From Chlamydiota bacterium (GTDB lineage: Bacteria > Chlamydiota > Chlamydiia > Chlamydiales > Rhabdochlamydiaceae): DNA of 8,910 nt. The notes beneath the pieces were generated by a model. That model was not told the origin of the DNA, made no database searches, and saw only the letters and a program-made list of their open reading frames with translations. Where the stretch lies: contig JABEVM010000187.1 in NCBI GenBank assembly GCA_013041585.1, positions 1-8,910 of the forward strand, read 5' to 3'. The position numbers were made by a program, and so were the translations under genes. This document shows, piece after piece, positions 1 through 6,082 of this stretch; the first letter of the stretch is position 1; every line of letters begins with the position of its first letter.

Positions 1-712
1 CATAATTCCATAAAGGAACAAGTGTATGCTGAAATGTCCACTGCGCTGCTTGTGCGACTACGTGAGCTACTGCAGATACAGCATGGGCAATTCCTTTAGT
101 AAGCAAGACTACCGCATGTCCAATCCCTTTCGCTACAGGAACTACTACATAATTCCATAGAGGAGCGAGAGTATGCTGAAATGTCCATTGAGCAACAAAA
201 GCCACCTTGGCAGCGATCATTTTCAATGCTAAGGTTATTTGAGTGTAGGCAAAGTGGGCTATTGTTGGGATGGAAGTAATGATGTATTTTGGGAGAGCAT
301 AAAAAAGACCATATAATGGGACTGCACCTGTGAGAAACACTCCTAAACCTACTTTTTGTACTATCGCCCCAATTTTCTCTACTAAAGCTATACTAGTATG
401 GGAACCTAAAGCTAATAGCCACTTTCCTTGTAAATAAAGCGTTGATCCATAAAGTATTAATGTATAAAGAGAAGAAAGACTTACTATGGTAGTTATTGCT
501 GCTTTTTCTAATCTAGAAAGACTATTCCAACCTTTATTAAGTTCTTTAGTATTTTCTACCACCATTTTGTAAGGATTACCTACATAAATATCATACATTC
601 CCGCTGAGAAAGTTTTGCCAAATCTCGTGACTAAAGAAGAATCTGGGTCAGGATTTTGCCAGGCGGCACAAGCTGATGGAAGTGAAAATGGATTTAACAT
701 TATATTATTCAT
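1..712 (-). CDS. Partial hydrophobic protein with 49-residue tandem repeats (3' end outside window)
   Basis: An uninterrupted reading frame runs from an ATG at 712-710 to the left edge, giving 237 codons (MNNIMLNPFSLPSAC...) with no stop. I do not recognise the family. Residues about 1-68 are polar with several Trp, Tyr and Pro. Residues 71-94 and about 114-140 are hydrophobic enough to be membrane segments. From about residue 175 a 49-residue unit begins with QWTFQHTLAPLWNYVVVPVA and restarts at residue 224 as QWTFQHTLVPLWNY, so at least one full unit and part of a second are visible. Inside the unit KGIGHAV and KGIAHAV recur 11 residues apart. There is no classical Sec signal peptide. A weak purine stretch (GAAG) lies about 9 bases before the ATG. 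The paired hydrophobic segments could suit a membrane or secreted host-interaction protein, but that is inference. The frame is well supported; the function is unknown. Confidence 0.8.
   Translation of the reverse strand, partial: MNNIMLNPFSLPSACAAWQNPDPDSSLVTRFGKTFSAGMYDIYVGNPYKMVVENTKELNKGWNSLSRLEKAAITTIVSLSSLYTLILYGSTLYLQGKWLLALGSHTSIALVEKIGAIVQKVGLGVFLTGAVPLYGLFYALPKYIITSIPTIAHFAYTQITLALKMIAAKVAFVAQWTFQHTLAPLWNYVVVPVAKGIGHAVVLLTKGIAHAVSAVAHVVAQAAQWTFQHTLVPLWNY
2..194 (-). repeat. 147-bp tandem repeat inside the left-edge gene
   Basis: The DNA at 1-46 closely matches the DNA at 148-193: both start CATAATTCCATA and share TATGCTGAAATGTCCA, with scattered substitutions. The offset is exactly 147 bases (49 codons), so the reading frame is preserved. 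The array continues off the left edge, so its copy number is not visible. Confidence 0.8.
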
Positions 713-1003
713 AAATTTACTTCATTTATAATTATATTATTAATATTTTTTAAAAATTTAATTAGCATTAAACATTATTTTAAATTAAAAGTAAATAAAA
801 ACTTTATTATAATGACATTATTCCACAATAGTCATAACAGAGAGGTTGCGATTTCATTGATTATCAAGTACTAAAGTATAAAATGGGGCTATTATCACAT
901 TAAAAAGCAGTCGTAGGCTAAAAAGTATTTTTTCTCCTTGGTTTAAACCTTATCCGATGCGCAAGGATTATCTACCTTTCCCTTAGATCTGCCAACCTAG
1001 CTT
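713..1003. other. AT-rich intergenic stretch without a recognisable gene
   Basis: Positions 713-830 are extremely A+T rich with several TATAAT-like strings, which would suit the promoter of the minus-strand gene at 712, but I cannot single out one well-spaced -35/-10 pair. Positions 830-1003 show no long open frame on either strand. No tRNA- or rRNA-like signature was found here. Confidence 0.5.
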
Positions 1004-1026
1004 CTACCCCTTAATCAAAGCTAGGT
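995..1026. repeat. 9-bp inverted repeat in the gene-free region
   Basis: ACCTAGCTT at 995-1003 pairs perfectly with AAGCTAGGT at 1018-1026 across a 14-base loop. No T-tract follows on either strand, so it is not a convincing terminator. Its role is unknown. Confidence 0.5.
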
Positions 1027-1216
1027 CCCATGCTTTCAGCCCCTTCCCTTGTTTCTTAGAAAGAAGAGATAGAAGTCCGTGGTCTTTATAAACTTAAAAA
1101 ATTTTCTAACTGCTAATCTCTAGATCCTCAGCAGCTTGTGATTGAATAAAAGTTTTTATTCGAGCTTTAAAAGAGCCTCAGCTCTCCGCAACTCCTTGAT
1201 ATTCAGAGTCTTTCAC
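1004..1216 (-). pseudogene. Possible decayed reading frame, unknown family
   Basis: A GTG at 1216-1214 sits just after AAGGAGAGAGG, a strong Shine-Dalgarno-like string. The frame reads KDSEYQGVAES, a stop at 1180-1178, then GSFKARIKTFIQSQAAEDLEISS, two more stops close together, then VYKDHGLLSLLSKKQGKG and AWDLALIKG before a stop at 1006-1004. The text between the stops is protein-like (mixed charge, helix-forming), and all of it stays in one frame. This fits a short gene inactivated by point nonsense mutations. I cannot assign a family. Chance open segments in non-coding DNA remain a real alternative, so confidence is low. Confidence 0.27.
1144..1161. repeat. 8-bp inverted repeat with 2-base spacer
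   Basis: GAATAAAA and TTTTATTC flank a GT dinucleotide, giving a compact palindrome inside the relic region. The two-base spacer is too tight for an RNA hairpin loop. It could be a protein-binding site or chance in AT-rich DNA. Confidence 0.4.
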
Positions 1217-1270
1217 CCTCTCTCCTTATAATAAACCTTTTACTATCAGGAAGAAGACATTTTAATTTAA

Positions 1271-1567
1271 ATTGGACTAAGTCCGGCTAAGGGCGTAGAA
1301 ACAGAACTGTCTTATGGTTATATCCGCTCGAATGAGCATAAGGGGTATTTTTTGTTTTGGCAGATAGCGATTGGGAAATTATTGGAATAAAAATGACAGG
1401 GTTATCAGTGGCTGGAGCAATTCCTAAGTCAACGACTCACTCCTAAAGGCGTAATCTTTCAACTAGCAGAATTTTCCGCTGCTACCATCGGCTAGAGTAA
1501 TTCATATTCTTTGCTGGCAAAGCTATTGTCAACTCTTGCCACAGCACTCAATCAAGCTAATAATTAA
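1271..1567 (+). pseudogene. Possible relic of a DUF1016_N (YhcG-type) gene
   Basis: A single plus-strand frame reads IGLSPAKGVETELSYGYIRS, continues NEHKGYFLFWQIAIGKLLE, meets stops at 1388-1390 and 1394-1396, then reads QGYQWLEQFLSQRLTPKGV and IFQLAEFSAATIG. It hits a third stop near 1490 and ends at TAA 1565-1567 after SNSYSLLAKLLSTLATALNQ. The succession of an Arg-Ser helix, a Tyr/Phe-Trp-x-Ile-Gly-Lys segment, a Gly-Tyr segment and a leucine-rich 'LSQRLTPKG' helix resembles, from memory, the N-terminal domain of DUF1016 proteins (YhcG, linked to PDDEXK nucleases). The C-terminal nuclease part is not seen. The last bases overlap the 3' end of ptsH on the other strand by 11 bp. The assignment rests on pattern recall only. 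Confidence 0.35.
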
Positions 1568-1835
1568 TTTTAAACTTCCGGCTAGCAAGATCCAGAATGC
1601 TTTTCACAGCTTCTTCGGCATCATCTCCTACTGCCTCTACTTTTATCTTGGCTCCTTTAGCCGCAGCGAGCATTAAAATGCCGAGCAGAGACTTAGCATT
1701 GACCGTGAGGTCATGGTAAATTAAATGCACTTGAGATTTGAATGAGGTAGCGCATTTAACCAGTTCCGTGGAAGGACGTGTGTGGAGTCCTTTTTCGTTG
1801 ACAACAACAAAAGATGCTTTAAACTTATTGGCCAT
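1557..1835 (-). CDS. ptsH: Phosphocarrier protein HPr
   Basis: A 92-residue protein of the HPr family, close to the usual 85-90. HPr takes phosphate from enzyme I on a histidine and passes it to sugar EIIA domains. In Gram-positives and many proteobacteria it is also phosphorylated on a serine by HPr kinase. The active-site motif GLHTRPS is present with His18. The regulatory-site motif NAKSLLGILML places Ser49 in the position of the classical Ser46. Both sites look intact, so the protein could be a phosphocarrier and a regulatory target. The start ATG follows GGAGA about 13 bases upstream, a somewhat long spacing. It lies 80 bp downstream of pepF on the same strand. No ptsI is visible downstream, where only relic frames follow. 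Chlamydiae generally have a reduced PTS, so a regulatory role is likely but inferred. Confidence 0.95.
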   Translation of the reverse strand: MANKFKASFVVVNEKGLHTRPSTELVKCATSFKSQVHLIYHDLTVNAKSLLGILMLAAAKGAKIKVEAVGDDAEEAVKSILDLASRKFKINY

Positions 1836-1867
1836 AAAAATAGTCTCATCTCCTATATGGAAAAAGT

Positions 1868-1896
1868 TTCATACCTCTCTTTTGATTTTATCACAA
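1868..1896 (-). promoter_or_regulatory. Possible sigma-70-type promoter for ptsH
   Basis: On the minus strand TTGTGA (1896-1891) and TATGAA (1873-1868) are separated by exactly 17 bases, and the predicted start lies about 25 bases before the ptsH ATG. There is no clear terminator after pepF, so ptsH may also be read from upstream. The match is moderate and could be chance in AT-rich DNA. Confidence 0.33.
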
Positions 1897-1915
1897 CACT
1901 TTTTTTACAAAATCT

Positions 1916-3724
1916 TTAAAAATTCACCTCTTTTCCAAGCTGTGCTACCAAACTATCAAAATACTGGATAAGCATCTTCGTAGGCCCCTGGCTACACATA
2001 TCCACGCCTGCCTTTTTCAAGATCTCAAGCGGATAGTCGCTCGATCCCGATTTTAAAAACTGCAAATACTTTTCACTCGCATTTTTTGGATCTTTTTTTA
2101 CCATTTCATAAAAGGCATGAGCAGCGCTGATGCCAGTGGCATATTGATATACGTAAAAATTATAATAAAAATGAGGAATTCGAGCCCATTCGATATCCGT
2201 TTCCTGATCAATGACAACATCTGGGCCAAAATACTCTAGATTGATTTTTCGATATTCCGATTTCAAAAGAGTTGGTGTGATCGCAACCCCCTGCTCTGAC
2301 CATGTATGAAGTTTGAGTTCAAATTCTGCAAACATAGTCTGTCTAAAGAACGTAGAGCGCAAATCTTCAATTTTCTGATTGAGTAAGTAGCATCTTTGCT
2401 CTTTGCTTTCAATTTTTGTAAGCAAATGATTAAGGAGTAGCTCTTCATTAAATGTTGAGGCAACTTCAGCTAAAAAGATAGGATACTGGGCATATTGAAA
2501 AGGTTGGTTCCTGTCGCTCAGTAGAGAGTGCATACTATGACCTGCTTCATGAGCAAGTGTTAACACATCTTGAAATGTCCCATGAAAATTCATAAGAATA
2601 TAGGGAGAGCTATCATAGCATCCGCTTGAATATGCTCCTGATCTTTTACGAAGGTTTTCGTAGCGATCAACCCATCTGTCTTCTTTTAAGCCCTTTTCTA
2701 AGCTTTTCTGATATTCTGCTCCTAAGGGCAATACAGAATCTATCACGAGTTGCTCTGCTGCCTTATAATCCATTGACATATCGACTTCCTTGACCAAAGG
2801 AACATGCAGATCGAACATATGAAGGCTCTTGTAACCTAGAATATGTTTTCGCAGTTGCATATAGCGATGTAGAGAAGGCAAATTTTGTCTTACAGTCTGG
2901 ATAAGGGACGTATAGACAGACGTATCAATTTGCTGAGGAAATAGCGCTGTTTGCAGGCAGCTATCATATGATCTTGATCGCATAGAAAAAACATGAGACT
3001 GGATTTCGCCTGAAATGAGCTCACATATCGTATTTTCATACGACTCAAAACTTTTATGAAGCGTTTTATACGCATTCTCTCTAAGAACCCTATCAGTGCC
3101 TCGTAAATAAACTAGATACTTTCCATGAGAGAGTTCGCAAGTTTCACCCTTTTCATTCGCAACATTTGGGAATTTAAGGTCCGCATTGTTAAAAGCTGAA
3201 AAAGCTCTTTGAGACGCTTGCATAGCTTCATCAGCTAAAGCTACAAGCTTCTCTTCTTGAGAGGATAGTGTATGTGGCTTAAGGCGAAAAAGTTTTTCTA
3301 AAAGGGTTCTATAGGGTTCGAGCTCTTTATCCTGTATATATTTTTGAAACGTTTTTTCCGGGATCTGTAAAAGTTCAGGCTCGATCCAACATGATACTCT
3401 TTTAAATTCATATAGTAGGGTTGTGATACGAATATGCGCCTTTTTATATAAATCATTCGCTACATCCTCATCATGCCTCAAATGAGCATAGGTATAGAGC
3501 TTTTGCAAACGTCTCTCTATTGCCAAAGAGATTTGTAAAACCGAGGCAATATTTTTAGGATTTTCTCCTAAAACACCTTTAAACCTTTCTACTTTAGAAA
3601 AATGAAATTCTCCTTCCTTATTTTCCAAATTAAGCAGATCTTTTTCCCACGCTTCATAAGAAGGATATAATGCTTCTACGTTCCATTTGTCTTCCTTTGG
3701 AATCTCATTTCTCTCTTTTAACAT
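1916..3724 (-). CDS. pepF: Oligoendopeptidase F, M3B family zinc metallopeptidase
   Basis: A 602-residue cytoplasmic peptidase of the M3B (PepF) family, full length for the group. It cleaves short peptides and so completes intracellular protein turnover. The zinc motif HEAGH is at residues 392-396 (two His ligands and catalytic Glu393), and the third ligand is probably Glu420 in FLAEVASTFNE, 24 residues on. GAYSSG around 363-368 and the aromatic HFYYNFYVYQYATG segment near the C-terminus are typical substrate-cleft elements of the family. The N-terminal half is helical, with the KEDKWNVEALYPSYEAWEKD opening usual for PepF. The ATG at 3724-3722 is preceded by AGGTAG at a short distance. The gene is head-to-head with groES (278 bp between starts), and ptsH follows 80 bp downstream. 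The pepF-groES neighbourhood is also known from Chlamydia. Confidence 0.96.
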   Translation of the reverse strand: MLKERNEIPKEDKWNVEALYPSYEAWEKDLLNLENKEGEFHFSKVERFKGVLGENPKNIASVLQISLAIERRLQKLYTYAHLRHDEDVANDLYKKAHIRITTLLYEFKRVSCWIEPELLQIPEKTFQKYIQDKELEPYRTLLEKLFRLKPHTLSSQEEKLVALADEAMQASQRAFSAFNNADLKFPNVANEKGETCELSHGKYLVYLRGTDRVLRENAYKTLHKSFESYENTICELISGEIQSHVFSMRSRSYDSCLQTALFPQQIDTSVYTSLIQTVRQNLPSLHRYMQLRKHILGYKSLHMFDLHVPLVKEVDMSMDYKAAEQLVIDSVLPLGAEYQKSLEKGLKEDRWVDRYENLRKRSGAYSSGCYDSSPYILMNFHGTFQDVLTLAHEAGHSMHSLLSDRNQPFQYAQYPIFLAEVASTFNEELLLNHLLTKIESKEQRCYLLNQKIEDLRSTFFRQTMFAEFELKLHTWSEQGVAITPTLLKSEYRKINLEYFGPDVVIDQETDIEWARIPHFYYNFYVYQYATGISAAHAFYEMVKKDPKNASEKYLQFLKSGSSDYPLEILKKAGVDMCSQGPTKMLIQYFDSLVAQLGKEVNF

Positions 3725-3851
3725 TCGCGCTACCTATTTTTAAAATTTTACAGTTGTATCCCCTAAGCATACTCAGGAAAAGACTTTTTTAAATGTAAAT
3801 TTTTATTAGATATACTTTCTAATTTTTTTTATGCAATTTTTCTCCTGCTCA

Positions 3852-3896
3852 CGCAAGATTAGCAGTTAAATTGCCAAAGTGCTAATTTTTCTTGCG
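3852..3896 (+). promoter_or_regulatory. CIRCE-type HrcA operator within a longer palindrome
   Basis: The core TTAGCAGTT (3859-3867), nine bases, AAGTGCTAA (3877-3885) has the exact 9-9-9 layout of CIRCE (consensus TTAGCACTC-N9-GAGTGCTAA), with two mismatches in the left arm and one in the right. It is flanked by CGCAAGA (3852-3858) and TCTTGCG (3890-3896), a further perfect 7-bp inverted repeat, offset by four extra T on the right side. The element overlaps the likely -35 box of the groE promoter, so HrcA binding would block transcription until heat or unfolded protein relieves it. Confidence 0.85.
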
Positions 3897-3921
3897 AAAA
3901 AATGATTACTTCCACTACAAT
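3892..3921 (+). promoter_or_regulatory. Likely groE promoter
   Basis: TTGCGA (3892-3897) and TACAAT (3916-3921) are separated by 18 bases, which fits a sigma-70/sigma-66 promoter. Transcription would start near 3928, giving a leader of about 75 bases before groES. Its position directly after and overlapping the outer CIRCE arm supports it. Confidence 0.55.
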
Positions 3922-3942
3922 GCAAAGCATTTGAAACTGCCA

Positions 3943-3962
3943 TATCTGTCAAGCAACAGATA
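3943..3962 (+). other. 7-bp hairpin in the groES leader
   Basis: TATCTGT (3943-3949) pairs perfectly with ACAGATA (3956-3962) around a 6-base loop, CAAGCA. It lies in the predicted 5' untranslated leader, about 28 bases before the Shine-Dalgarno, and does not cover it. It has no T-tract, so it is not a terminator. A role in mRNA stability is possible but not shown. Confidence 0.45.
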
Positions 3963-4002
3963 AGGTAAATTAGAATAATGAACACGTATAAGGAGAGGAA
4001 TC

Positions 4003-4314
4003 ATGGTACACCAAACCGAAAAGAAGACATCACTGAAGCCTCTAGGAAATCGAGTCCTAGCTCAAAGAGTTGAAGAAGCATCCACCTTAAAGGGCGGAAT
4101 CATCATACCTGATACTGCAAAGAAAAAACAAGAAACTGCAAAAGTCGTGGCAATTGGAACGGGAATCACTGGAAAAGATGGAAAGTTGATCCCTATCCCA
4201 GTACAAGTTGGCGATACTATTCTTATGGATAAATATGCGAGTCAAGAAGTGACGATTGACGATGAAGAGTATATCATCGTTAAAGCTGATGACATTATTG
4301 CGATTATTAAGTAA
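4003..4314 (+). CDS. groES: Co-chaperonin GroES (Hsp10)
   Basis: A 103-residue GroES, near the usual 95-102. Seven copies form the lid that closes the GroEL folding chamber in the cytoplasm. The N-terminal LKPLGNRVLAQRVEEA strand is typical. The mobile loop with the GroEL-binding tripeptide is visible as TLKGGIIIPDTAKKKQ at about residues 28-43, and the C-terminal YIIVKADDIIAIIK strand is characteristic. The N-terminus carries a few extra charged residues (MVHQTEKKTS) before the conserved core. The start is fixed by AAGGAG at 3990-3995, seven bases before the ATG. It is the first gene of the CIRCE-controlled operon, with groEL starting 14 bases after its stop. No residue of note is missing. 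Confidence 0.98.
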   Translation: MVHQTEKKTSLKPLGNRVLAQRVEEASTLKGGIIIPDTAKKKQETAKVVAIGTGITGKDGKLIPIPVQVGDTILMDKYASQEVTIDDEEYIIVKADDIIAIIK

Positions 4315-4328
4315 AGGAGTAGAAAAAC

Positions 4329-5951
4329 ATGGCTGCAAAAAATATAAAATTCAAAGAAGAAGCGCGTCAAAAAATCTTAAAAGGTGTACGCACACTTGCT
4401 TCTGCTGTTAAAGTGACTTTAGGTCCAAAGGGTCGAAACGTAGTGATTGACAAGGCTTACGGCGCACCTCACATTACAAAAGACGGCGTGACTGTAGCAA
4501 AAGAGATCGAGCTCGAAGATAAGCACGAGAATATGGGAGCTCAAATGGTTAAGGAAGTTGCTAGCAAGACAGCCGACAAAGCTGGAGATGGAACAACAAC
4601 TGCAACCGTTCTTGCTGAAGCAATCTATAGCGAAGGTCTTCGCAATGTAACTGCTGGCGCAAACCCAATTGAAATTAAAAGAGGGATTGAGAAAGCTGTT
4701 AAAGAAATCACAACACAAATTCAAAAATTAAGCAAACCGATCCAAGACAGAAAAGAAATTGCTCAAGTAGCTACCATCTCCGCAAACGGTGATGTAGAAA
4801 TTGGAGAAATTATCGCAAAAGCTATGGAGAAAGTGGGCAAAGACGGAACCTTGACTGTTGAAGAAGGAAAAGGCTTTGAAACTACACTCGATGTAGTGGA
4901 AGGGATGAACTTTGATCGCGGCTATCTCTCTGCTTATTTTGTAACCAATGCAGAGCATCAAGAAGCTGTTTTAGAAGATGCGTATATTCTCATCTGCGAG
5001 AAGAAGATCTCTGCTATGAAAGAGTTCTTACCTATCCTCCAAGCTGCAGCTGAAAGTGGAAGACCTCTTCTGATCATTGCTGAAGATATCGAAGGCGAAG
5101 CGCTCGCAACGCTTGTTGTTAACCGTCTAAGAGCTGGTTTAAAAGTATGCGCTGTGAAAGCACCTGGCTTTGGCGACCGTCGCAGAGCGATTTTAGAAGA
5201 TATCGCAATCTTAACTGGCGGACAACTCGTTAGCGAAGAGCTCGGCATCAAACTAGAAAGCGTGACAATTGACATGCTCGGCAAGGTGAAGAAAGCTGTC
5301 GTTAAAAAAGAAGATACAACTCTTGTTGAAGGTGCTGGTAAAAAATCTGTAATCCAAGACAGGATCGCTCTGATTAAGCATCAAATTCAAGAAAGCACTT
5401 CTGACTATGATAAAGAAAAACTCGAAGAAAGACTTGCTAAACTAGCTGGCGGAGTTGGCATTATTCGAGTTGGAGCTGCTACGGAAATTGAGATGAAAGA
5501 GAAAAAAGACCGAGTAGATGATGCGCAGCACGCTACGAAAGCGGCTGTTGAAGAAGGAATCTTGCCTGGTGGTGGAACAGCATTTATCCGCTGTATCCCT
5601 CATCTTGAAAAACTGGCAGCGTCTCTTTCAGGAGATGAAAAGATCGGTGTGGAGATCATCATAAAAGCGATCTCCTCTCCAATCAGACAGATTGCTGAGA
5701 ACGCAGGTCAAGAAGGCTCTATCATCGTACAAAAAGTAGCAACTCTACCTACCTACCACGGTTGGAATGCTCTTACTAACGAATACGGAGATATGTTCCA
5801 GTTTGGTGTTGTAGATCCTACTAAAGTTGTAAGACTCACAATTGAGCTCGCAGCTTCAATAGGCGCCCTTCTACTTACAACTGAAGCGATCATCACAGAT
5901 GAGGAAAAAGAAAAAGCCTCTCCTGCAGCGATGAGCGGCGCAGATTATTAA
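4329..5951 (+). CDS. groEL: Chaperonin GroEL (Hsp60)
   Basis: A full-length 540-residue type I chaperonin that folds client proteins in an ATP-driven double ring. ATPase residues sit where they do in E. coli GroEL: Asp52 in KDGVTVAKE, the phosphate-binding AGDGTTTAT with Asp87, and Asp398 in VDDAQHATKAAVEEG, followed by the GGGTA nucleotide-binding loop near 414. The N-terminal KEEARQKILKGVRTLASAVKVTLGPKGRNV and the apical KAPGFGDRRR motif (278-287) are conserved. The C-terminus ends SPAAMSGADY and lacks the Gly-Gly-Met repeats of E. coli. A GGAG lies nine bases before the ATG. Chlamydiae often encode several GroEL paralogues, some with degenerate ATPase sites. Intact catalytic residues and pairing with groES make this the genuine, functional copy. 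Confidence 0.98.
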   Translation: MAAKNIKFKEEARQKILKGVRTLASAVKVTLGPKGRNVVIDKAYGAPHITKDGVTVAKEIELEDKHENMGAQMVKEVASKTADKAGDGTTTATVLAEAIYSEGLRNVTAGANPIEIKRGIEKAVKEITTQIQKLSKPIQDRKEIAQVATISANGDVEIGEIIAKAMEKVGKDGTLTVEEGKGFETTLDVVEGMNFDRGYLSAYFVTNAEHQEAVLEDAYILICEKKISAMKEFLPILQAAAESGRPLLIIAEDIEGEALATLVVNRLRAGLKVCAVKAPGFGDRRRAILEDIAILTGGQLVSEELGIKLESVTIDMLGKVKKAVVKKEDTTLVEGAGKKSVIQDRIALIKHQIQESTSDYDKEKLEERLAKLAGGVGIIRVGAATEIEMKEKKDRVDDAQHATKAAVEEGILPGGGTAFIRCIPHLEKLAASLSGDEKIGVEIIIKAISSPIRQIAENAGQEGSIIVQKVATLPTYHGWNALTNEYGDMFQFGVVDPTKVVRLTIELAASIGALLLTTEAIITDEEKEKASPAAMSGADY

Positions 5952-5974
5952 TCTGCATCTTCTGTACTTTTCAT

Positions 5975-6004
5975 AAAAAAGCACCCTTTTTAGGGTGCTT
6001 TTTT
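5975..6004 (+). terminator. Intrinsic terminator of the groE operon
   Basis: GCACCCT (5981-5987) and AGGGTGC (5992-5998) form a stem around a TTTT loop. The stem is extended by six A on the left pairing with six T on the right, for 13 continuous base pairs ending in a U-tract. It begins 24 bases after the groEL stop. Confidence 0.93.
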
Positions 6005-6018
6005 CTTTTTAAAATAAT

Positions 6019-6047
6019 TTGATAATAAAATAGATCAGCGGTACAAG
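6019..6047 (+). promoter_or_regulatory. Possible promoter for the AsmA-like gene
   Basis: TTGATA (6019-6024) and TACAAG (6042-6047) are spaced by 17 bases, just after the groEL terminator and about 35 bases before the next ATG. A separate promoter is expected because the strong terminator precedes it, but the boxes are only a moderate match. Confidence 0.35.
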
Positions 6048-6082
6048 TCAATTAACTATAAGAATTTTATCAAGGTACTTGT

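Noticed and set aside
1172..1185. AGAGC-CTCA-GCTCT hairpin as a minus-strand terminator
   Set aside because: A five-pair stem followed by only three or four T is too weak, and it lies inside the proposed relic frame.
840..1556. tRNA, small RNA or CRISPR array in the gene-free region
   Set aside because: No tRNA T-loop signature with matching acceptor arms and no regularly spaced direct repeats were seen.
1738..1971. Plus-strand 77-codon frame across the ptsH-pepF junction
   Set aside because: It overlaps the 5' part of ptsH and the 3' end of pepF in antisense, with no ribosome binding site and no family match.
3805..3830. ATTAGA / TCTAAT inverted repeat followed by a T-run between pepF and groES
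   Set aside because: A six-pair stem of mostly A-T pairs would be very weak, and it sits between divergent starts where no terminator is expected.
4087..4338. Minus-strand open frames opposite groES and groEL (also 4419-4724, 4728-4961 and 4958-5284)
   Set aside because: They lie antisense within strongly conserved chaperonin genes, lack ribosome binding sites and have no recognisable domains. They are shadows of the codon pattern.
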